DNA from: Clostridia bacterium
Lineage (GTDB): Bacteria > Bacillota > Clostridia > Christensenellales > CAG-138
Assembly: GCA_030530185.1 (NCBI GenBank)
Contig: JAUMVL010000129.1
Location: 1-5,179 of the forward strand
Direction: 5' to 3'
Length of the DNA stretch: 5,179 nucleotides
Shown here: positions 1-5,179 of the stretch, in pieces
How positions within the stretch are numbered: the first letter of the stretch is position 1
Layout of the letters: every line of letters starts with the position of its first letter
Translations under genes and position numbers: made by a program
Notes under the pieces: model-generated
The model's database searches: none
What the model was told of the DNA's origin: nothing
Seen by the model: only the letters and a program-made list of their open reading frames with translations

Positions 1-535
1 CGTTCTGCGTGAGCGAGGAGCACAAAAGTCCTACGCTTGCCCACATCGCGCCGGACAGAAAGAACAGGAAACAGCGCAGGACGATGTCCGGAATCTTTGA
101 TTCCACCGCGTATTCGCCATAGACCTCCATCGGCGAGAACACAAGCATGAAAATGCCGAGCGCGGTCAAGATTCCGAGCACCAGTGCAAGCCCGCCCGAG
201 ACCGCCGCGCCGATCCCTTTTCCGAGGATGTAGCGCGTGACGCTCGTGCGCGTCAGATACGGTTTTAGATAGCCGGATTTCACGTCGTCGGTAAACGCGG
301 TCGTGTAGGGAATCGCGGCAAGGATCGGCACGGCAAACAAGATGATATCGCTCGAAAGCGCGTTCAAGAGAAGCTCGCGGTGATAGCCGTACATCACATG
401 TGGATTCTCCATACGAAACACACTGAGCGCATCCGAAAACGCGCCGATCAGAAGGCACAGTACCATGCCGCCGAACGCAATCAGGAACGGTCGCCCGAAT
501 ATTGCTCTTTTGATGTCACCGCAAATCTGCTTCAT
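1..535 (-). CDS. ABC-2-type transporter permease-like membrane protein, partial (3' end beyond the window)
   Basis: Translating the minus strand from 535 gives 178 uninterrupted codons, open at the left edge. The product is an integral membrane protein. Hydrophobic segments lie at about residues 17-37, 63-81, 106-133 and 150-173. Between segments 2 and 3 is a polar loop, TDDVKSGYLKPYLTR, followed by SVTRYILGKGIG. An acidic-x(n)-G, then R, then a Y-x-x-G-K entry into the next helix is the pattern usual in ABC-2 permeases, which export substrates with a separate ATPase. No ATPase gene is visible; it could lie beyond the left edge. Two adjacent ATGs are possible (538 and 535). I chose 535 because the GAGAGG ribosome binding site then has 7-nt spacing instead of 4. 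It is co-directional with the lipoprotein array but separated by a terminator. The family call rests on topology and the loop pattern only, so substrate and exact subfamily are unknown. Confidence 0.72.
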   Translation of the reverse strand, partial: MKQICGDIKRAIFGRPFLIAFGGMVLCLLIGAFSDALSVFRMENPHVMYGYHRELLLNALSSDIILFAVPILAAIPYTTAFTDDVKSGYLKPYLTRTSVTRYILGKGIGAAVSGGLALVLGILTALGIFMLVFSPMEVYGEYAVESKIPDIVLRCFLFFLSGAMWASVGLLCSSLTQN

Positions 536-540
536 CATTC

Positions 541-637
541 ATCCTCTCTATTTCTTCCTCTCAATCATACCTTTCTTTGCATAAAATGTTGTTTTCAAAC
601 TGTAATGGAAATGTAATCATTTCGGTTTTCAACACAT
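541..637 (-). other. AT-rich leader upstream of the permease gene; possible promoter region
   Basis: This stretch between the terminator and the permease start is visibly more AT-rich than the coding DNA, as expected for a promoter region. Read on the minus strand it holds two TTGAAA hexamers (627-632 and 593-598) and a TATGAT hexamer (564-569). The nearer TTGAAA/TATGAT pair is 23 bp apart, too far for a standard sigma-A promoter. A TTTTAT further upstream (581-586) is a weaker -10 candidate without a good -35. A promoter is plausible but cannot be placed. I see no riboswitch-like structure here. Confidence 0.3.
543..548 (-). promoter_or_regulatory. Ribosome binding site of the permease-like gene
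   Basis: GAGAGG on the minus strand lies 7 nt from the ATG at 535 and 4 nt from the ATG at 538, which favours 535. A third ATG overlapping the end of this motif (542-540) is out of frame and meets a stop after a few codons, so it is not a credible start. Confidence 0.6.
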
Positions 638-672
638 AAAAAACGCACCGTTCTGCTTTGCAAAACGATGCG
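638..672 (-). terminator. Rho-independent terminator of the lipoprotein array
   Basis: On the minus strand, CGCATCGTTTTGC (672-660), loop AAA (659-657) and GCAGAACGGTGCG (656-644) form a 13-bp stem with no mismatch (two G-T wobbles). Six Ts follow at 643-638. It begins 23 nt after the TGA of LipC (698-696). The plus-strand side has no T-tract, so it should act in one direction only. It closes the lipoprotein transcription unit and separates it from the permease gene. Confidence 0.9.
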
Positions 673-695
673 GAAAAACTGTTTTGAATTTTATA

Positions 696-2252
696 TCAAT
701 ACCCCTGCTGCGGATCGATCACGCTGCCGTCGACCGCGTTGATGATCAGAAGCGGCTTCCGTTCGGTTTCGCCCGAATTGACCGATCCATAGAAGCACCA
801 CACCGGCGCAAGAATGCCGCGCGTATAGGAATCCTTGTCGATGATGCGCCACAGGCATAGCCGCACGCGGTCAATGCGGATCGAAAAATCGGTTTCACTG
901 TTGATATTGAAATACTTGATCGGGAGCATTTTCCGAAAGATCGCGTCGATTTCGGAGAACGGCAGCAGCGCCGCGCGTTCAGTCTCGATCTCGGCAGACT
1001 TCAGCGGTCCCATCCATTCAACCGACCGGATTCCGCCGTCGTCCACGGCAATCTCCAGCACTTCATAGCTCCACTCACGTCCGTATTCCATACCGTCGAT
1101 CGCGCTCTGCGACGATCCGAAATAGCCCTCCACGGGTACGCCTTTCACCTCGCGCAAAAAGCGCACGGAATACGCCTGCTGTTCCGGCGAATACGATGCG
1201 TACGCTTCCTCGGCGTCCTGCCATTCCGGATATACCGGCTGTCGGTTGGTATAAAGCACGATCGAATCGAACCGCATATCGGTCACGCCGCACTCTTTCA
1301 AAAGCGCTTCCGCCTGCTCCCGCGCAGACTTCGGCGTCACGGAAAGCAGCAGCGTTTCCGGCTCGTTCCATCCGTGGATCGTGATATCGGGGAATACCGC
1401 CGGCTCATCGCTTTCGCTCTCGCGCGTTACTTCCCAGATCGGTGTCCCGCTTGCGTAGCTTCCGAGCAGTTCTCCGCCCTCGCGCACATAACTCAGCAGC
1501 GATCCGCTTTGCGGATTAAACCCCTGCACGTTTCCCTGTTCGTCCACGAAGGTGTCCACGCCGTCGTTCGTATAATCGGCGTCGTTGTATACCGAAAAAT
1601 GCCTGCCGCCATTGGAGGTAAACGGCTCGCTTAATACGCTCAACGCATCCATCGTGCCACGCTGCTTGCCTTGAAAGGTCATTTCTGCGCGATGAAGTGT
1701 GCCGTCCGAGGAGATCAGCTCGACCTCGTCCGGTGCATTGGCAAACTGCTCCCGTAAGCTCTCCAGGCTCCGAAGCCGCCATTCGATCTCAAAATCGTCG
1801 TCCCCAAGCCCTTTTCCACGCAGGGTTTCGATCTCCTGCATGGTTTGCTCCATCTGATTTTGGATCGCGTACTTCGGTGTCTCGGTCGGGTATTCGTACA
1901 TCGTGACGTCGCCGCACAGACGGTTGAAAAAAGCGGTAACCGTGTCCTGCGAAAACCGATCCGCTTCTACGAACAGCAGCGGAAGCCCTTCCGTATCCGG
2001 CAGAATGATCGGCGCTTCGCCGGTGATGTTGATCTTTTTCGTTTCATCCGTGAACGAGACCGAATACACCTCCGGACAGCCAAGCTGCTCTTTAAGAGCG
2101 GTTCCGGCCGGCGCAGGTGCGCTCGTTTCCTTTGCTTTCTCGATCATCGCCTCATTGTCCTTGCCGATCACCACCGGCTCGTCCGGCGTCGGCTGACAGG
2201 CGCATAGCAGCAGAAGAGATGCAAGAAGAATGATGAAAATGTGCTTTTTCAT
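696..2252 (-). CDS. Putative secreted lipoprotein LipC, DUF6034-like, third gene of tandem array
   Basis: A 518-residue predicted surface lipoprotein of unknown function. Residues 1-18 are a type II signal peptide with lipobox L16-C17-A18 and lipidated Cys19, followed by QPTPDEPVV. Residues about 130-172 are charged and helical, ending in an FANAP motif that LipA and LipB share in looser form. Residues 361-378 hold YSVRFLREVKGVPVEGYF, and 398-417 a strand-turn-strand ending VEWMGPL. LLPFSEIDAIFRKMLPIKY is at 429-447, GILAPVWCFYGSV at 479-491, and the C-terminus is INAVDGSVIDPQQGY. It is the most diverged copy: it lacks the TPPEVP N-terminal segment and the Cys/Gly-rich loop of its paralogues, and has a longer middle (about 180-300). 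It starts 15 bp after LipB and is followed by the terminator. The start is fixed by the signal peptide and AGGGAGG. The resemblance to DUF6034 is recalled, not searched. Confidence 0.9.
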   Translation of the reverse strand: MKKHIFIILLASLLLLCACQPTPDEPVVIGKDNEAMIEKAKETSAPAPAGTALKEQLGCPEVYSVSFTDETKKINITGEAPIILPDTEGLPLLFVEADRFSQDTVTAFFNRLCGDVTMYEYPTETPKYAIQNQMEQTMQEIETLRGKGLGDDDFEIEWRLRSLESLREQFANAPDEVELISSDGTLHRAEMTFQGKQRGTMDALSVLSEPFTSNGGRHFSVYNDADYTNDGVDTFVDEQGNVQGFNPQSGSLLSYVREGGELLGSYASGTPIWEVTRESESDEPAVFPDITIHGWNEPETLLLSVTPKSAREQAEALLKECGVTDMRFDSIVLYTNRQPVYPEWQDAEEAYASYSPEQQAYSVRFLREVKGVPVEGYFGSSQSAIDGMEYGREWSYEVLEIAVDDGGIRSVEWMGPLKSAEIETERAALLPFSEIDAIFRKMLPIKYFNINSETDFSIRIDRVRLCLWRIIDKDSYTRGILAPVWCFYGSVNSGETERKPLLIINAVDGSVIDPQQGY

Positions 2253-2285
2253 ATGCCTGTCCTCCCTTCAATATCCGAGCAGCGG
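2239..2285. repeat. 47-bp junction direct repeat, copy 1 (LipB end / LipC start)
   Basis: These 47 bp match 3673-3719 without a mismatch. They cover the first 14 bases of the LipC coding region, the 15-bp spacer with ribosome binding site, and the last 18 bases of LipB. Allowing one mismatch (position 2238), identity continues 11 bp further into the signal peptide. Both copies have the same orientation, 1434 bp apart, which equals one gene plus one spacer. Confidence 0.95.
2261..2267 (-). promoter_or_regulatory. Ribosome binding site of LipC, abutting the LipB stop
   Basis: AGGGAGG on the minus strand directly follows the TGA of LipB (2270-2268) and has 8-nt spacing to the ATG of LipC. A ribosome terminating on LipB would cover this site, so translational coupling is plausible. 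Confidence 0.85.
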
Positions 2286-3686
2286 ATCGATGATCGTTCC
2301 GTCGATCGCGTTGATGCAGAGAATCATGGTGTCGCCGGTGTAGAATGGAGGGCCGCCGCCGAGGCAGTATTCGGCGTAATGGGTCGCCGTATCATAGGTC
2401 ACCGTTTCTGCAATCGTTCCGTAAAACATCCACACGGGCACAAGCAGACCCTTCAATTCCTGTACGTTGTTCTCCTCCCGCACGCGCATCAGCTCGAGAC
2501 GAACGGAGCGCACTTGGATATCGACAGCTTTTGTCTCTTCCGACCAACCGGACGGATTGTACACGATCGGAATCATTTTCTTTGCGATCCCATCGATCTT
2601 ATCAAACGGCAACAGCGTGGTAGCTTCGGCTACGGAATCTCCGAACGTCAGCGGACCGATCCAGTCAACCGAGACGATCCCCTTGCCGTCAACGATCACC
2701 TGCAGCTTTTCCTGCGCCCACGGAATGGCGTATGACCGCTCGTCCGCATACCCTGCGTCGGCGGAATACAGCGACAGCGGCGCTCCGTTCACAATGCGGC
2801 GGCAGTCAAAGCGAAGCGCGTAGCGTGCGCCTGCTTTCAGCGACGGATCGCCGGAATCGTCCTGTTCGCTGCCGACGCGATAGACCTCTGCGATCTCGAA
2901 CGGTTCGCCGATTGCATCGAGCAATTCCTGTACGTAGGTCCTTGCGTTCGCTGCGTATAATCCTTCCGGAAGCGGTGTCGATTCCTCCAGGGGAACCACG
3001 TTCATCAAGGTAAAATGATCTGTCCGGAAAGAATTGAGGTAGGAATCGCCTTGCCCGTTCTCATATGAGTACGCGACAAATGTTCGGTTCTGATTGTCGG
3101 CTACCACAGTCTGACAGTCCGCCTTCGTCCATTCGACATAGATCGTACGGTACGTGCCGTCCGCAACCTGACGTTCGTCCGTTTCCGGCGCGGTTTTATA
3201 ATCCTCCTCCGCGCGTGCGATCTTTCGACGCAGCCCCTCCTGATATTGCTCCTGTGTCATATCGTCCCACGCTTCGGGACCTGCGTCCATCTGTTCGTTC
3301 CATTGCCGGATCAGCTCCGCCAATTCCGCTTTTGACATTCTGCGTTGCAGCAAAAGCTCCTCACCGTTTGACAGCATACGATAGAGACGATACATCATCT
3401 CTTGCGGGAACCCTTGCGCACGGACGTTTACGATCGGCATCGGCACGAAAGGCTCAACGATCTCGGCGTCGGCATGGATCGTCAGCGCACCGTCCTGATA
3501 GTCAAACCGATACCGGTTCGGGACCTCCGGCGGCGTATACGGTTCTTCCGGCTCCAAAGTTGCCGTCCCCTGTTGGATCATCAGCTCCTGATCCTTCTGC
3601 AGCACGACCGGCTCGTCTGGCGTCGGCTGACAGGCGCAGAGAAGCAAAAGCGCTGCAAGCAGAATGATGAATATGTGCTTTTTCAT
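2268..3686 (-). CDS. Putative secreted lipoprotein LipB, DUF6034-like, second gene of tandem array
   Basis: A 472-residue predicted lipoprotein of unknown function. The signal peptide matches LipC except for one residue (A12 for S12), with lipobox L16-C17-A18 and Cys19. The mature N-terminus (QPTPDEPVVLQKDQELMIQ, then TPPEVPNRY at 51-59) follows LipA closely. A beta-rich N-terminal region runs to about 90, then a charged helical part at 117-166 ending YKTAP. The C-terminal half holds YALRFDCRRIVNGAPL (289-304), VIVDGKGIVSVDWIGPL (330-346), TLLPFDKIDGIAKKMIPIVY (357-376), GLLVPVWMFYGTI (413-425) and CINAIDGTIIDPLLGY (457-472). A CLGGGPP loop (441-447) corresponds to CGGGC in LipA. It lies 15 bp from each neighbour and inside the same predicted operon. 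The acidic composition suits an extracytoplasmic protein. A role as sensor, binding or envelope protein cannot be distinguished. Confidence 0.92.
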   Translation of the reverse strand: MKKHIFIILLAALLLLCACQPTPDEPVVLQKDQELMIQQGTATLEPEEPYTPPEVPNRYRFDYQDGALTIHADAEIVEPFVPMPIVNVRAQGFPQEMMYRLYRMLSNGEELLLQRRMSKAELAELIRQWNEQMDAGPEAWDDMTQEQYQEGLRRKIARAEEDYKTAPETDERQVADGTYRTIYVEWTKADCQTVVADNQNRTFVAYSYENGQGDSYLNSFRTDHFTLMNVVPLEESTPLPEGLYAANARTYVQELLDAIGEPFEIAEVYRVGSEQDDSGDPSLKAGARYALRFDCRRIVNGAPLSLYSADAGYADERSYAIPWAQEKLQVIVDGKGIVSVDWIGPLTFGDSVAEATTLLPFDKIDGIAKKMIPIVYNPSGWSEETKAVDIQVRSVRLELMRVREENNVQELKGLLVPVWMFYGTIAETVTYDTATHYAEYCLGGGPPFYTGDTMILCINAIDGTIIDPLLGY

Positions 3687-3719
3687 ATGCCTGTCCTCCC
3701 TTCAATATCCGAGCAGCGG
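3673..3719. repeat. 47-bp junction direct repeat, copy 2 (LipA end / LipB start)
   Basis: Identical to 2239-2285. It covers the first 14 coding bases of LipB, the 15-bp spacer and the last 18 coding bases of LipA. The sequence upstream of LipA (5154-5179) does not carry this repeat, so the array's outer edge is different. Confidence 0.95.
3695..3701 (-). promoter_or_regulatory. Ribosome binding site of LipB, abutting the LipA stop
   Basis: AGGGAGG immediately follows the LipA stop TGA (3704-3702) with 8-nt spacing to the LipB ATG. The arrangement is the same, base for base, as at the LipB/LipC junction. Confidence 0.85.
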
Positions 3720-5153
3720 GTCGATGACAGAACCGTCGATCGCATTGATGCAGAGCACGATCTCGTCGCCCTCTCGGAACTCGCACCCGCCGCCGCAGCC
3801 GTAGCTTGTGTACATCACGTCGGGCTCGCCGTCCCAGTAATCCGTTTCGACAATATCGCCGTAAAACACCCACACCGGCACCAGCACGCCGTTCTTTTCA
3901 TTGGCATTGTCCTGCTCGCGGATACGGATGAGCTCCAGCTTCATGTCCCGGATGTCGACCGCGATCTCGCGCCGCTGTTCCGCTTCCTGCGAAGCGTCCG
4001 TGTACTGCAGATAGACCACGCGCAGCATGCGCTCCGCGATCTCCGTGATCTTTTCAAACGGCAACAGATTGGACGAATCTGAGATCGGCTCGGTGACCGT
4101 CAGCGGCTCCCTCCACTGCACGCGCGCGACGCCCTTGTCGTCCAAAATGACCGTCATCGTCTCGTATTCCCAGCCGAGGGCAAACAGATCGTTCGTTTGC
4201 GTCGTTCCCGGTACGCCCGCCGCAACCGTCACACCCCGGTAGGTGCGCTGACATTGCACGGCGTACGCCCAATGCTTCGCGTCCTGCACAATGCCGTCCA
4301 CGTTGCCGTTCATCGGGTCGCCGATCAGATACACGTGCGTAACCGTCAGCGGTTCGCCCGTCGCGTCGATGATCTCCTGCACCTTTTGCATGGCTTCCGC
4401 GTAGGTCATGTTGATCTTTTCGGACTGCGGAGAATCCGGGAACAGCTCGACCGCGCCGTTCATCGTATAATACGGAATATCGCCGCGCTCATACCGGAAC
4501 GACGCGTCGAAATCCGCATGCAGCGGAGACCATATCCAGATTAGCGCGCTGTCCGTATGCGCATCGAGGCAATTGTACTGAATGCCGGACGATTCCTCCG
4601 TATAAAACGTGCCGTCGGTCTCGCCGTTCTCCGGCTGCTTTGCGTCCGCTTCAAACGGCGCTTTTCTGTACTGCTCCTGAAGATCGGCGATATACGCCTT
4701 CCATTCCTCCTCGGTGATGTCGGCGTCCTTGTAGCTTTCGTCCTCCAGCATCTGCATTGCCTGTTCGAGGTCGGCGCCGATCTGCTCCTTGGTCGCGACC
4801 GTGTGCGTGCGGTTTGTGATCATCGTTTCGCCGTTCGCAAGGTATTTCAGAAGCCGCCGCACGGCGTCCTGATCGAACCCCTGCGCGCGCATCCTTGCCA
4901 TCGGCAGCGGCACATTCGGCACGCTGACCTTTGCGTCGACGTGCACGGTCAGCGTGCCTTCCTGATAGTCATATTGATACCGCTCCGGAACCTCCGGCGG
5001 CGTATACGTTTCTTCTGGTGCAAGCGTCGCTTCGCCCTTTTGGATCATCAAATCCTGATCCTTCTGCAGCACCGGCGGCTCGTCCGGCGTCGGCTGACAG
5101 GCGCAGAGAAGCAGAAGCGCTGCAAAGAATATGATAACAATGCGTTTCTTCAT
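3702..5153 (-). CDS. Putative secreted lipoprotein LipA, DUF6034-like, first gene of the visible array
   Basis: A 483-residue predicted lipoprotein of unknown function. The signal peptide MKKRIVIIFFAALLLLCAC ends in lipobox L16-C17-A18 with Cys19, then QPTPDEPPVLQKDQDLMIQ. TPPEVPERY (51-59) and MRAQGFDQD (88-96) match LipB. Residues about 120-166 are acidic and helical, ending YRKAP. Another helix, TYAEAMQKVQEIIDATGEP (250-268), corresponds to YVQELLDAIGEP in LipB. The C-terminal core has WEYETMTVILDDKGVARVQW (328-347), NLLPFEKITEIAERML (362-377), MKLELIRIREQDN (404-416), GVLVPVWVFYGDI (422-434) and INAIDGSVIDPLLGY (469-483). A Cys453-Gly-Gly-Gly-Cys457 loop sits just before the last strand and could form a disulfide or metal site. 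Its start context (AAAAGGAG, 7-nt spacing) differs from the junctions downstream, so it may be the first gene of the array. Confidence 0.92.
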   Translation of the reverse strand: MKKRIVIIFFAALLLLCACQPTPDEPPVLQKDQDLMIQKGEATLAPEETYTPPEVPERYQYDYQEGTLTVHVDAKVSVPNVPLPMARMRAQGFDQDAVRRLLKYLANGETMITNRTHTVATKEQIGADLEQAMQMLEDESYKDADITEEEWKAYIADLQEQYRKAPFEADAKQPENGETDGTFYTEESSGIQYNCLDAHTDSALIWIWSPLHADFDASFRYERGDIPYYTMNGAVELFPDSPQSEKINMTYAEAMQKVQEIIDATGEPLTVTHVYLIGDPMNGNVDGIVQDAKHWAYAVQCQRTYRGVTVAAGVPGTTQTNDLFALGWEYETMTVILDDKGVARVQWREPLTVTEPISDSSNLLPFEKITEIAERMLRVVYLQYTDASQEAEQRREIAVDIRDMKLELIRIREQDNANEKNGVLVPVWVFYGDIVETDYWDGEPDVMYTSYGCGGGCEFREGDEIVLCINAIDGSVIDPLLGY

Positions 5154-5160
5154 GGAATCA

Positions 5161-5168
5161 CTCCTTTT
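5161..5168 (-). promoter_or_regulatory. Ribosome binding site of LipA
   Basis: AAAAGGAG on the minus strand, 7 nt from the ATG at 5153. It supports the start that gives a complete lipoprotein signal peptide. Only 26 bp lie upstream inside the window, so no promoter can be assessed. Confidence 0.8.
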
Positions 5169-5179
5169 CTCGGTTTCTG

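Larger units (their letters stand above)
638..5153 (-). other. Predicted lipoprotein operon (LipA-LipB-LipC)
   Basis: Three co-directional paralogues with 15-bp spacers, ribosome binding sites abutting the preceding stops, no internal terminator or promoter-sized gap, and one strong intrinsic terminator after the last gene. This is inferred to be one transcription unit. Its promoter, and any further genes upstream, lie beyond the right edge. Confidence 0.75.

Noticed and set aside
564..598. TTGAAA / TATGAT as a sigma-A promoter for the permease gene
   Set aside because: The hexamers are 23 bp apart, well beyond the usual 16-18 bp, so I did not call it as a defined promoter.
380..616. Plus-strand open frame of 78 codons in the permease/intergenic region
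   Set aside because: It overlaps the permease start antisense, has no good ribosome binding site and shows no family resemblance.
638..672. Bidirectional terminator
   Set aside because: Only the minus-strand side has a T-tract. The plus-strand side of the stem is followed by GAAAAA, and there is no plus-strand gene to terminate.
3065..3667. Plus-strand open frame of 200 codons antisense to LipB
   Set aside because: Its Arg/Ser/Pro-rich low-complexity composition and its position entirely opposite a well-supported lipoprotein mark it as a shadow frame.
2239..3719. Insertion-sequence ends or site-specific recombination sites at the 47-bp repeats
   Set aside because: The repeats consist of coding ends, a Shine-Dalgarno and a start codon, with no inverted-repeat core or transposase/recombinase gene. 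Gene duplication explains them fully.
3402..4082. Plus-strand open frame of 226 codons across the LipA/LipB junction
   Set aside because: It runs antisense to two clear lipoprotein genes, is rich in Arg/His/Asp as expected from a shadow frame of GC-rich codons, and has no recognisable domain. The coding signal is on the minus strand.

Overview
The window looks like chromosomal DNA from a Gram-positive gut-type Clostridia (Oscillospirales/Christensenellales-like Firmicute). This is inferred from the lipoprotein signal peptides (MKK, hydrophobic stretch, LCAC lipobox), purine-rich AGGGAGG ribosome binding sites, a T-tailed intrinsic terminator and moderately high GC with strong use of GCG, ATC, CTG and CCG codons. 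The exact taxon cannot be fixed from the sequence. All convincing genes are on the minus strand, so transcription runs from high to low coordinates.

Region 1 (5179 down to 696): a compact tandem array of three paralogous secreted lipoproteins of 483, 472 and 518 residues, named here LipA (3702-5153), LipB (2268-3686) and LipC (696-2252) in order of transcription. Each starts with a near-identical signal peptide and CQPTPDEP mature N-terminus. Each ends in the same C-terminal core: a G-[VIL]-L-[VA]-P-V-W-x-F-Y-G strand, then INA[IV]DG[ST][VI]IDP and a terminal Gly-Tyr. The middles have diverged strongly. Both gene-to-gene junctions have a 15-bp spacer and lie in an identical 47-bp direct repeat carrying the end of one gene, the Shine-Dalgarno and the start of the next. 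The proteins resemble the uncharacterised Clostridia lipoprotein family I recall as DUF6034; their function is unknown.

Region 2 (541-695): a 155-bp intergenic stretch with a strong minus-strand intrinsic terminator (13-bp stem, AAA loop, six Ts) that closes the lipoprotein transcription unit. About 100 bp of AT-rich leader follows, in front of the next gene.

Region 3 (535 down to 1): the N-terminal 178 residues of a polytopic membrane protein that looks like an ABC-2-type transporter permease. It runs off the left edge. It is co-directional with the lipoproteins, but the terminator suggests a separate transcription unit.

No RNA genes, CRISPR, insertion sequence, attachment site or origin was found. 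The most notable feature is the lipoprotein array: its junction repeats are placed so that homologous recombination could add or remove whole genes without damaging a reading frame.
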